Shown one piece after another: positions 45,512 to 57,700 of a DNA stretch of 64,000 nt (position 1 is the stretch's first letter; each line of letters opens with the position of its first letter). The notes under the pieces were generated by a model, which made no database searches, was not told the DNA's origin, and saw nothing but the letters and a program-made list of their open reading frames with translations. Both the position numbers and the translations under genes were made by a program. The stretch spans positions 18,744,501-18,808,500 of the forward strand of contig NC_088113.1 in the NCBI RefSeq assembly GCF_036370855.1. Direction: 5' to 3'. This DNA is from Dromaius novaehollandiae (taxonomy: Eukaryota > Chordata > Aves > Casuariiformes > Dromaiidae).

Positions 45512-45518
45512 CTTATAT
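45512..45518 (-). promoter_or_regulatory. BHLHE23: TATA box of BHLHE23
   Basis: ATATAAG on the minus strand, alone in a GC-rich region, 127 bp upstream of the ATG. It predicts transcription starting near 45485-45490. Confidence 0.65.
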
Positions 45519-45551
45519 CGCGGAGAGAGGCCCGCTGGGATTCCCCGCCGC

Positions 45552-45556
45552 CCAAT
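45552..45556 (+). promoter_or_regulatory. BHLHE23: CCAAT box upstream of the BHLHE23 TATA box
   Basis: CCAATCAGA, an NF-Y-type site on the strand opposite to the gene, about 34 bp upstream of the TATA box. NF-Y acts in both orientations. Confidence 0.5.
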
Positions 45557-45609
45557 CAGAGGGGCCGCGCGCGGCAGCGGCGCCGCGGCGACGGGCGAGG
45601 GGCTGCCCC

Positions 45610-45653
45610 AACGGCCGCGTAACGGTCGCGTAACGGTCGCCCAACGGCCGCCC
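45610..45653. repeat. Four 11-bp tandem units carrying YAACGG (MYB-type) cores
   Basis: AACGGCCGCGT, AACGGTCGCGT, AACGGTCGCCC and AACGGCCGCCC follow one another without gaps at 45610, 45621, 45632 and 45643. With the preceding base each gives CAACGG or TAACGG, the consensus for MYB proteins. It lies about 90-140 bp upstream of the BHLHE23 TATA box. Confidence 0.9.
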
Positions 45654-46080
45654 GCGCGGCCCTGCCCCCGGCGCCGCCCCGAGCCGCGCCCCGGGAGCCC
45701 CTTCCCTTCGTGCCCGGCCTCCCTGTGCGCTCGCCCCGCCGCTCCTCTTGGAGCGGCCCCGCTCCGTCCGCGGGGAAGCGCCGAGACGCAGAGAAAAAAG
45801 TTTTCTCGCTGTTTTCAGCCGCGCTTCGGTCGTGTTCCTGCCTCATCTCGGCCATCGCGGGATGAGAACCCGGCAGGAGCAGCTCCGGCCTCCCCTGCCC
45901 TGCTCCCCGGGGCAGCGCGTCCTCCGGGCCCCCTGGAGCATTTCCCGGAGGGGCTGGGGGCACCGCCTGCCTCGGGACAGCGTGGGGGACTCTCAGCCCT
46001 GCTTGCTGGTCCCGGTGGGCGGCGGGCACTGGTGGAGGGGGAGTTATCCCGGCAGCGGTGCGGCAGGCTCGCTGGGCAGC

Positions 46081-49000
46081 TGGGGCTGGGCAGTGCACTG
46101 CGTACAGTTGTCCAAATAGAATAAATGGGAGAAAAGATCGTCACCATCAGCAGCCTCCACACTCCGACAGTTTTGTCCATGTGTGACGGTTTCCATGAAA
46201 ATGATGGGCCTCTGGGGACGAAAGGAGACCCTGTCTCGGGAATCTCAGAGAAAAAAGCTGTGGAAAGTGGGAATGAGTTACGCACTCTTATGATTTGTGT
46301 TTGCAGGCTGCGACAGACTGCGGAGTAGCAACTCACAGTACCACAGCCGAGATCAGCTCATGTAGCACAGCACATAAGCAAGAACGTTATCTCTGCCTCA
46401 TCCAAGTTGCAACTGGGAGCTCGAAGGGAAGAGAAAGCATCATGACTTCCTAGTTTAGTATCTGGCTTCCAATATCAAAGCTCTTTTGAGATGTGAGAGC
46501 AGATTCAGTTCTTAGAAGGTGGCTTAACTGAGCTGAAAGTTTCCTCTTCTAAAATTAACAGGAAAAGGAGATTGTTGAGCCCAGCCTGTGTTAGACCCAA
46601 AGCAAATTAAGCACTTATTAGGGATGAAAATACATTATGGAGAGCTTTCCAGTCTTATGCTCAGAGAAAACCAGAGGAATGAACACCCTGACTTGGGACC
46701 AGCAACCGCTAACTCGTACATGTTGCAATAGGAGGCAAAGTCGTGCGAGGTCTCGACAGCTGGGGGTATGGCTTGCTGATCAAGTCGTTTTGATTTAGGT
46801 AAGGATGACAGAGGAGGCACCTGTTGTGTAGAGAGATTTCCAAGGCAAAGGCCCCGTCAATTTTTATTTTCTTCAAAGACTCACTTTGTTCCTTCATTCC
46901 ACGTACTGGAAAAAGAAATTTGATGCTTGGTGACTCCATCCAGTTCTGAAGGGACTCTCTGTCCTTCTCAGTTGTGAGTACCAGTAAATGAGTGCTAAGC
47001 TCAGAAAGGAGACAAATCTCCTTTCCTAAACCATTTTGATAGCATGGTGGCCTGCAGTGCATGAGAAATCATTACTCTGAAGGAATCTTTGCCAAGACTC
47101 GGAGAGTGTCTGACCCACAGAGAAGTCTCTTGGAGAATCCAGAGCAGTGACTGGCAGTGTCGCAGAGACCTGCATAGAGAAGGGTAAGCAAGGTAATTTG
47201 CCCTACAAACTGCTTTGAGATGCTAGAGAAGGCCTAATCTTTACATTACAATAGAAGATATGAGTCTCAGCTTTTGTTTTAGGAGTCTGAGACCACCCTG
47301 TGGTACTGAGTTTCACTATAAAGATGATACAAGAACATGCCAGGCTTCATCCAGACATGATACGTGCTCTCAAGCCTCAGACTAGAAAGGATGGGACACA
47401 CTGTGTGCGGTGAGGTACAGATGTGAGCAGGTGGATATTGCCTAAGGGCATACACAACCAGTTGATGCAGATGCACCTGGTAGCCTGTTTGCTGTAGTAA
47501 ACAGTAGCTTGGGTATTAAGGTGACACAAGGCTTTTTCCAGAATGTGGTTTTTAGCAGGCCCTCTACAAAGAGTAGTTAGCGTGTTCTTTTCCCATCACC
47601 TCCCTTTATGCCATGTGCTAACATGAAATGACAAGCTTGTCTCCCTTCCTCCTCCACATCAGGGCCACGAGTGCTGAGATCTGCAGTGACACATGCACAC
47701 TCACCCGGATTGATGGAGCTCCTGCCGCTGCAGAGTGAGGCTGTTCCTGTAAGTTTAAAGGGTCGCATTCCTACATTATGGGTTAGTGGAGCACATAAAG
47801 CTAGCTGCTGTGCAGGCCTGGCCCTCAGTGCGTGCACAAGCTTTGACCATTGTACTTTTCCCTGATCTCTTATCACACCTCCCACATCTAAATCTGTTGC
47901 AATATTTTCATGTCTCTCTCTTTCGCTGTGCTTATCTGGCTTATCAGACCAGGAAGACTGATTACTGGTTTTAGTCACTTGATTGTTTTATGAGAATTGG
48001 ACCACTTAGACTACTGATTGGGCAGATCACTGTATATATTCATGGTGGCTTTCAAATACAGGTGACTGGAGCGAGACTTCTGCTTGCTTCTGAAGGCAAT
48101 CCCATATTGGAAGCGATAATAGACAAATAGAGGGATGTACTAGAAAATGATCACTGGCATAAATCTTTCTCATGAAAAATGACGAGCAGGGATTGTTAAA
48201 AGCAGGATTGTCCCCTGCTAGAAATGATTTACCTTTTTTGTAATGTGTTCAGATCTTGCAATGAGAAGGACTAGCAGTGTTATAACATTTTAGGAATTCT
48301 GGTTGTACAGACACATTACAAGTAGCGCTAGATTCCGAAGCATGCCCTGTATCTAATAAGGCTAATCCCAAGAGAAGCAGTAGGCTGAAAATTGGATGTA
48401 AACACCTTTCAGACAGGCTGTCTAGCACTTTGATAAATAGACAAGTTCTGCAAGGGCTATTTCAACACTGAAGGGCAGCTTGGGAGGTGTATCAACTACA
48501 AGAGGATGGAGCGGAAGGATTTCTTGCTTTATATGTAATCCCCAAATCCACAGTTAAAAGAAATCATTTGTAGCCTATATGAATCTGAAATCAAATCTGG
48601 TTTAATGTGCTGCAAAAAAATGCATGTGTAAGGATCCATTTAGAAGCTCTACCTCAAATTTCAGCTGCAACCGTGAATATTTGAAAGTATTTGACCTGAT
48701 TTCTCTCTGAATACTGATGTAACTGCAATCTGAGAAACAGGAATGTATTACGATTTGGCTTTTGACATGTTGGACAAGAACAATAACTAAAAAGGAAGAT
48801 TAGAAAAAAAACAGCAGACGGGAGTGACTCATGGAAGAAGGTTGCAGGAGATAAAATCTCTTCCAAGTGCTTTGGGAAAAATGGACATGTGCAATAGGAA
48901 GTAAGTTCATCAGGTACTATCATGTGTTTGTCAGTTTTAAAGTGGCATTTTTCTTCTACTGTTTTACATCTTCAAAACTTGGTATGAATATTTAATAGTT

Positions 49001-52000
49001 AACAGCAGACTATTATAACTTCAGTTATACCCGTTATTATAGCTGTAAGTTCCTTAAGGCAGGACTCATTCCTTTATTAAGACTGAAAGAGTCACAACCG
49101 TTTTATAAATAGTAAGTAGTGCCAATGATTTGATTATTGCATTCCCCATGTCTACCTCTATGAACTAAAGGGATTTCTGTTACCTTGACAAGGCAAGACT
49201 GCCTACAGACAGCAACACTTGCAGCTTAACTGAGTACAAGGACCAAACCACAAGCAGCGCGGAGTGCCAAGGCTGCACTGACCCTCGTTCGCTGCTGGGG
49301 CTATTTCAGGACTACAGCTCCCATGCTCCACTGCAGCTCGGAGACTGCTCTGATCCCTCTGGGGAAAAAAGTGAATTTGGGGGGTTGTAGCACCTGCTAC
49401 TACAGGAGCTTAAGTACAGTTTATTTCAGTTTTGGTACGAAGAGGGGGAGAAAAGGATCAAAATAAAGTATTTTTTTCCATTTTCAATTTTCTTTTTAAA
49501 GCCACACACCTGTGTCAACCAATGCATCTTATGATGCCGCTGCCTGCAGTCTGAATCTCTAGAGAACTGGAATGAGATAAGACTAGGCTATGGAGCCCAA
49601 ATCTTTACTCGGGGGCAAGTGTTGCCTGTCACATTGCAGATAATGGGACCTCAGTTTTTAGCGTGGACCTATTATCTGAATGATTAAGAAAATGTGTTGC
49701 AAAGACTGTCACATTCTTTTTAAAAAATGATGGTTGTCCTGCTGGACATTACATCAGGGACATTTTTGTCCACCAGGATTGTCTGAGTTCCCATACTGTC
49801 AGAGGTCAGTTCACAAATGGGTATTTGCCGGGGAGGCGGGCAGCTGCGGGGCTGGGGCTGGGCAGCCCTGGGCTGGCAGCGGAGAGCCCTCGCCTCTGTG
49901 AAAGTCCCATGCTGACACCTAGCGACCGCCTTCTTCAGAGCCTAGAAGTCAGCTGGGCACCCACCTCCTCTCCCCACAAGATCGAGACAGAGGTAATGCA
50001 AAGTGGAAAATGTTCAGAGAGGACCAGAAAGAATAAGGGGCACAGTAAGATCCATGAGTTTTTATGGGTCTGGGGTTGTAATCCCACATCCTCTGTTTTG
50101 GATACCTGCCCCGTAAATATGACCTTGTTTCTGGTGGCAGCTTTTGCTGCAGCAAGCCTGACAATCTTGACTTTTTCCTTTTATTTGGACAAATAGATGG
50201 AGAGTGGAAAGTGAAGTGGCATTCAAGCAGCAAGGCATGAGTAGATCATTTCCTGTGGAGTCCAAATGATGCTAGGGCAAGAGGAATAACTAGGTGACAA
50301 GCTCAGCTGGAACTGCTTGGAATGGTGGGTGAATACAGTCTGCCTCTTCCCTCAGGTGTGATAGAAAGAATCAGCAAGAACAAGCAGGTAGAAAAAGCAC
50401 AAGCAAAGGCAATGCTGTGCTGCTTCTGACTCTTTGGAAGTGATGGAGTAGGTGGAGGACAGAAACTCAAGGCAGGGAAAAGCAGGCAGGGCTCAGTCTG
50501 CTGAGCAGCAGGCTGGTGTCTGGCCAAACACATATATAGGACTGGGCTAGCTGCAGGTTACAGCTGTCTTCTGGAAGCATCATAGGAATATAATGAGAAC
50601 TGGAGCTCACTCAGGTACTAACAAGAAATTCGATCCTCGTTGCAAAATCAGCCTGAGAAGTTAAGGGATACAAAAGGGGTCTGTGTTTGTGATCTTCTGC
50701 CTTGCAGTGGCTATACTAATTACATATGCACAATCATATGAAAGACAGTGTAAGGTTCCTTTATTGACTGATCTTGCAAAGCCCACCACTATTCCTAGAG
50801 TTTGTAAGAGCATCCCAAAAAATCTCAGTAGAGTAAAATGAACACCATTGTGTTGCTCTTTAGGCACAAATGATGACTCTAGATAAGGCCTCTGTAAGAA
50901 GCTGTCCCTTCAAGGACTGGCAGGGAGCTTTCTGAAGGGGACCTTCCAACAGAGAAGGTGCAGAGATGCATACAACTTTGAAAGTTAATTTGAGGCAGTT
51001 TCTTCAAAGTAAGAGTCTATTTCAGAAGTACAGGCTCTTAGGTTTTGCTGTGCTTATGTCAGATATTCATACTTTCTCCTCTTCACTAGGTGGCAGCAAG
51101 AAGATGGCTATAAGAATCTGGAGGATTTTTATTACAATAAGCAGAGAGTTTACAGCTGGTTTCCTGTTTGAATGGTTTTTCCTTGAGCAATCCCATACAC
51201 ACACAGTCCTCAACAACAACAGCAACAAAAAAACCCCACAGCAAGTCTGTCAAGAGCACTGGCACAGATGCCTGAAACATCTCTCTTCCAGACAGGAGAG
51301 GACAGACTGCAGAGCTATGGGATTCGCTGCCTGTCTCAGCACAGAAGGTGAGATTATTTGGTCTGCAGTTCCCTCTACTGGCAAGTTCTCTACTTGCATC
51401 AGCCAAGCTCAAAGGCAGCCTGGTAACTCAGGCAGAGCTCCGGCTGCCTGGAGCAGCCACATTACTCAGGGGTACAGGTAGAGCTGAGGAGGGTTAGCAC
51501 AGCAAACAGCATGGGGAGGAGAGACAGGACCACATGGTGGTCATGAAGTAGCTTTGTATTTGCTGCGTTGCCTGGCCACAGTAGCTTCTGCCTCTTATGA
51601 GGGCAAAAGGGAATCGTCTTTCCTTTCCCAGGGCATCTAAACCCAGCTTGAGTTTGCAGCTAGGGTACTGGATTTACAGACCACATCCAGTTCTTTCTTC
51701 CCCCCAAGTCCCATTCTCCTTTTCCACTTCTTCTGTCCCAGCCCCCTCAGACTGCCAGCTCTTCAGCACTTGGACTAGATTTTTTTTATGCCAGATAGCA
51801 ATGCAAAGAACCCTTGGCTTCGGCTGCACCCTCTACATATTTGCTGAAGAGTCCTCATCATTGCCTCAGCTAAGGTAAGGGACATGCCTGGAAATCCACT
51901 GAGCGCTGCAGAGACACGGGAGAGCGTACATTTTCAGGGAGAGTTTAAATACTCTTATGCAGAGCTATATCCTAGAACACAAAACCACTACTAAAGAGAA

Positions 52001-54720
52001 AAGAGAGAGTGAAGAGGGCCCCAGCTGTCCCTGCGGAGCCCAAGCAAAAATACTGCTTTCTTTTGCAGAGATCAAAGCAAAAATGCTAAACATAGCCCCT
52101 TTAAGGTAGAAGGAAGGCTCAAAGCCTGCCTCCTTTCCTTCTTCACAACACTAGCTGCCTCAGAGCAACGCTTACAATGTGACAGTGCCTTCTGGTAGCA
52201 CTCCACAGCTGGGCCAGCAGCTGGGAACCCTTTCTTTGCCAGAGCACAGGAGGTAGCCCTTCTAGGGCCCTCCGTTGGTGCAGGGGGCTGCGTATCACCA
52301 GAAAGCTGGTGCTTAGTTTGCCAAGAACAAGGTATTGACAGATGCAACAGCAGGCTGAGGGCAGGGATGGGCTGATGGCTTAGAGCTGAATGACTACGGT
52401 TATGGCATGGCTAGCGGGATATGCAGTGTGAATAACAGTGCACTGTCAGGTGGATGCAACCTGGGAATCGTGGATCTTCGTTCTGTGCTCAAGGGTAATA
52501 CCAAGGGCCTGTTGCCATATCCTCAACTCTCAGTAACATTGAGGGAGGTGTATGGGACTCTACTGCTAAGCACTGTCTAAGACATTGGCTTCTCCTGTTG
52601 AGTGTGCCCATACGCCTGTTCCCTCTCTGCAGAACTAACCCATGCATTAGGAGAGGTCATAACTTGAGAGGTCTGGATGTGCCCGATGGCCTTTAAGAAA
52701 AATTGAGGTGCAGAAATGTGCCAGTCTGAGGCAGGGCTTTTCTTCTAGGGCATCCTGACAGTGCATGCAGGACATGTTACTGTTCACAATGCTGAGTATG
52801 GAACTGGGGCCACATTTTTTTTCAGAATGGTTTTGGAGTAGGGATTTGAGTTCAGAATAAGGTCTAGACTTCTTTCTCAAAGACAAATGCTATACTCCCT
52901 TTCCTGCTTTTCACAGGAAGGAGGTTTCCACTTGTCTAGGTGCTTTCAATCCCATCGTGCAACCTGAATATTCCAACCTAACGAGTGTGGGAAAAATTGG
53001 CTGTTCTAATAAGACAGGGGAGCAGTCGAAAATGGATTAAGTAGGGATTGAATGTGTCTTATGAGAGCCTGGCTATTGATTTCTAACCCTCCCATTCTGA
53101 CGTTATTGCAGAAATGATTTTCTTCTGCACCATGCAGAGATTAAATATTAATAAATAGAAAATTTAAAAAAAAGGAGAAAGAAAGACCAGATCCCAAGGC
53201 ATCCCACTGAACAATTAAAAAGCAAATGAAGGATTTCTAGAATGAAAAACTGTTTCCTCAAGTTTTCTTGAGCCCAGAGTAGAAACATAAGGGGTTTTGG
53301 TGAGATAATTTGTAATATTTCTATTTAGTGTTTTGTAGCAGAGTTCTGTGAGTTTGAGCCACATCCCATTGCAGTAGGTTCAGTATAAGCATAGAACAAA
53401 AAAGATGCAGATTTACTTGGATCCCGTTTACCAGTGACCCATTTACTCACTGGTGATGAAGTAAGGGGGAAAATGCTCTCCTCTGGCTTCACTTACGCTG
53501 CATCCTGCAGTCAGACTCAGTTCCATTAGGTGTCTATTTATTATTTAACATGGGGAGATGGAGAGACAAGGCTGACCAAGATGATTTTTATGTTCTAGAC
53601 GTTTCAGTTCTCAAAAACATTGCACAAGCTGCTACTTCGCATGAACTCTGTGGCTCCCAAATGAAACCCACGTCCTTGAGTCTCTGAAGCAGGAGAGGAG
53701 CTGACAGGCAACCTTTGCATGCAAATGAGGACTCCGACTGTGCACAGACCTTCCGAGGAAATCTGCTCCCCACTTTGAGTTCCCCTGTGAGAACTGTGTT
53801 TCTCATTCTGCCCCATCTCTCCCCTCACTTTAGGGGAGCTGGGCAGTAATAGAATGAAGAAAGGGCAGTATTCTCTCTGCAACACGATACACATGGAAAA
53901 CGCAAATGAAGGTTTGGAGATGGTTAATGTAGAAGACCATTCTTTTTTAGGAAGTAGTTAGTGTGAGAAGGAGGCTTGCTAGGGTCTTATCCAAAGGCTG
54001 TAGAAGTATATGTGTGTCTGCCACTCATCATGCATGTTTTCTCCCAGCATCTTAAAAGGTGGTTCGTGTTGCCACTCTACATCATCCAACAGAGAGAAAA
54101 TCAGATCTGTGAACTATCTGCCATTTCCGTCATGCATTTCCGTCAGATGTTTGTCTTTCTCTGCAGCATCCATAGAAACAGGCAAACAATCTGCCAAAAT
54201 GTGGGGCTGCAGGAACCAGCTCTGACCTTGAATGATATTGCTCTCTCTGTCGACCTTCATTGCAGCGTTCCTACCTCCAATGGCAGCATGCTATATTGCA
54301 GGATTTTGTGGTCATCACATAGTCTGCAAGCCCTAGGTTGGGGACAGCTGGGCTGCATCAGGCTTGCTTTACTGTGTTGGTTCTTCTTGTCCCCACAACC
54401 CTAGCTATGAATGTTGGAACCATTCCATGCTGCTGACGATGTTTTCCTGGCTGTTATTTTTTTGAAGCAACAAATTTTCATTCACGCTGATGCAAATTCA
54501 GAGCAAAATTAGTGACTGGAGACAACAGAGGAAGGAAGAGGGACTAACTCCAGGGTTTTGTGAGTATAACCAAAGGCAGGATTTGGCCCACTGCATTTCT
54601 GCACTCCCCGTCTGCAACAGTCAGCAGTGTTGCTGGCTGGTTTCCATTCTGATCTGATAGCTTTCAAGCTGCACGAGATATATGATCAATGCAGTACATC
54701 CCAAAAAGGCCCTTCTAGGA
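46081..54720. other. Intergenic, CpG-poor, no gene seen
   Basis: Noncoding sequence upstream of BHLHE23. Apart from a short GC-rich patch at about 49825-50000 there is no CpG island. Scattered short open frames lack domains or convincing splice pairs. A CAA-repeat tract lies at about 51210-51227. I find no RNA gene that I can support. Confidence 0.5.
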
Positions 54721-54759
54721 CAGGCTTGTAGCTAAACGTGCCTTCTGTTCCTGTCTCTG

Positions 54760-54782
54760 TTTTTTTTTTTTTTTTTTTTTTT
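54760..54782. repeat. T23 homopolymer
   Basis: A run of 23 T followed by TAATGG. On the minus strand it is an A23 tail, as left by a retroposed sequence, but no recognisable retroposon body or target-site duplication is apparent beside it. Confidence 0.9.
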
Positions 54783-57700
54783 AATGGTCTCCCTTGAATT
54801 GATTGGCCTTGGCTGGTTGTGGCAATGCCAATGTCAGTTCTTTGTGGCCTCAGTACTCAGCCATTTGAAGTCAGTGCATTGACTTTGGATCATGTCCTCA
54901 TGTTACTCACCTCGTTATGGTCCTGTGGCCTATTCTTTGTTTCCTCAGCAAAGCAACCCCGGCCAGGACTTTCAAGACAAATGGGCAAACCTGTGAGAAA
55001 AGAAACCTACAACTTGCACAGTCCTTGGATGGCAGAAGTGCTGACCACCTTCACCTGATAGAGGAGGAGGAAAACAGTTGCTTCTCTGGATTTAGGAAAA
55101 GATGGTAGATAAAGTATGTGAAACACATGGACAAATGGTAGCCTGGCCCTGTGCTTCAGGTACTGGCATAGGGCTGAGCAGATGGGGCTCCAGTCTTTAC
55201 TCTTTTACAGGTTCCTTATGTGCCTGAGGTGACCCAGATGCTTGAAATCGGTGGGAGTCAGGAAACTAAAGACTTGTGAGATGCAGACTTTTAAAGTGCT
55301 AGAGCTTCTGTGGCTTAACAAATGACAGCCCATCAGCAGAGCTGGAGTATCTAGTCATGTATACTCTTAGTCTGCTCTGAAAATAAAACACCCTAACTTG
55401 GAGAGTAGTCCAAGAATGCTTCTATGGACAGTTACCAGGAATCAGCTGATGGGTGGTCACAGAGTAAATCAATTGCTTTCTGTTGTATCTCATACCCTCA
55501 GCTACTTTCCGTGCTTCGGTAGCTCATCTTCAGAGTAGCAGTGTTTGCAGTCCTGGGGCCTGAGAGGCTCATACAGAAATGATTGTAAAGCACTCTGATA
55601 CTGTGGTAGTGCTAGATTCCTATCCATATTCTCCAGTGTTGCCTGGTAAGATGGTACAGTAGTAAAAAAAAGGGAGTAAATGCCCTTCCTGGATGTGTTA
55701 AAAATGTGTGTGTGCAGATTATGCACCACATCACACCTAGGTTTAGAAGCAACATACGGCATTATTTGGCAGACACTAGGCAATATTTAGTGACGATGCT
55801 AGCTATATATAATAGAATTAAGGAGGGTGTGAGAAAGCAGTACCTCCTCCCATCTGCCCCCTTAAGGGAAGCAAATGCTTTGCTATAACACTGTTCCCCG
55901 AGAGCTAGAACTTTAGCAAATAAGGGACTTTATTAAGTTGTTAATAAGATTTCATTTTCTCACTAATGCTACGGTGCTACATTATTAATTTAAAACTGTA
56001 TTTAGCCTGACATGCTAAAGTGCTAGGCCTCATTATTAATGCATAAACCCATGCCTCTGTTGTTTAATTAAACACCATGATTATGAAGTTCTGATGTGGT
56101 TTAATGATAGCAGGCTGGAGTGGCAGTACATTCCTGTGCTCAGATCTCCCCCATTCCCCCCCTCCTGCTACTTTCTCCTTTCATTTCCCTTTAAAAGCAC
56201 AAATGCAGTTGTTCTGCTGAATAAACATCACGTGACAAATTATGTTGATCTTTCCAAGGTGACATAGAATTACATTTTTATTTTCCTAGGCTTAGATTCT
56301 TACTGACCATAGATTTCCATCCTCCATTTTTTTAATAGCTGTAAAGATAACTCTGTTTCTATTCCCCAAAAGACCATGTAGTCCTGGCTCCCAATAAAGT
56401 CAACAGGAGTTTGTGACTGATTTCAAGGGGGCAGAATTTCACCCAAACGAGAGAAGGACCTAGAGAAGAAGCCCAGACCATTGTTGTACTTGTCTGTTTA
56501 AACGTGGTAGTGTCTAAATAGTAGTTGTCTTGGAGATGGAGCTTGGTCAAGGGGAAGATGATGAGTCAGTAACAGAGCACCTAAATTTTTTTTCAGAGCA
56601 AGACAAAAGCTGTCTGCTGGGTGGCACAGATCTATTTGAGCTCTCCAGACAGAACTATGGGCTGAACAGAGTTTCTGAATTGCCACTGTGTTGTACTGTA
56701 TCATGTAAGAATTACATGGATCTAGACCAGGATAATAAACCCTGTAGACATTTCCCTGCCTCAGTTTCCCCACTGAGTTTCCCCATCCTTTGAGTAGGGC
56801 TCAAGTGTTTTGGAGTCATTCATGACTGTTTCATGCAGTCCACTGTGTTCTCCTTGGAGTCTCTAGAAAAACCATGACTTTCTGGGTATTTTTGAAAGAC
56901 TTCCTGCTACATATTCTCTCCTTTTTCCCCTCAAAATTTGGCTTCATCATCTTATCCCTCCGTGCTCCTGGTAGTGGTTCTTTCTGAACAGCGGCTCACC
57001 CAGCCTGGTGTGCAGAGCCTCTTACTTTATTGACTAGGAGTAAAATTAAACATATTCTTATGTACTTTCCTGCTTAATAAGGGATTTAAGCAGATCAGCC
57101 CTCTGTGCCTTTGTTTCTCTCCACAATCCTTGCCTGCCTTTTCTGTTCTAACATGAAGTCCTTGGCTTTGGGGCCTGCCATCTCCCAAACTTTGAAGTCC
57201 TTTCTCTCTTTTGAAGTCAAAAGTGGGTTTTGCTGTGGACTTTGTTCGAACCAGAGTTTTACCTCAAGCGTTGTTAAGTCAAGGCAGACACTGGTCTGGC
57301 TAGACGGGTGGGAGGGAAAACAAGTTGCATGACTACATCCAGGTGTAGGAGCAGTCATCCTTCTGGCCGTTTCCAGTGAGATGGGCAAAGTCCCTCTGTA
57401 TTGCCATCCAGGTGAATTCAAAGCTGACAACTTGTGCTTTGCTCAACAGAGCTCAAACTATGTTTCTAAATGGGCATTTGTTTCAAACACAGCTTTGATT
57501 CTTTTCGTTGTACCTCTCTAAAGAGAAAATTCGTTCGTTCGTTCCAGTCAATCTTCATTCCCATTCTTACACTGAAAGTGAGTGTACAGATCCATTCTCT
57601 GCACGTACAGATACAACAGAATTTTTACCAGGCTTAATTTCCTTTAGTAGATTATTTTTTTAAATGTGTGCAGCAAAGTAACCTTCTTCTAACAAAGAGA

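Larger units (their letters stand above)
44640..46080. promoter_or_regulatory. BHLHE23: CpG island covering BHLHE23 and its promoter
   Basis: Continuous very high GC with dense CpG from the end of the coding sequence through the promoter, thinning after about 45860 and ending near 46080. It stands out sharply because both flanks are CpG-poor. A CpG island spanning the whole gene body is typical of small, Polycomb-regulated developmental genes. Confidence 0.85.

Noticed and set aside
44636..45622. A 328-codon open frame on the plus strand over BHLHE23
   Set aside because: It is antisense to the real bHLH gene in a CpG island; its composition is Arg/Ala/Gly-rich low complexity.
49825..50196. 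Short GC-rich patch with a 123-codon open frame and a GTAATG donor-like word
   Set aside because: No acceptor, no homology, and no CpG-island character; not enough to propose an exon.
54760..54782. Poly(T) run as the tail of a processed pseudogene on the minus strand
   Set aside because: No retroposed coding body and no target-site duplication could be found next to it.
56750..56800. MIR-like word CCTCAGTTTCCCC
   Set aside because: The match is only to a short part of the SINE consensus; too little for a call by eye.
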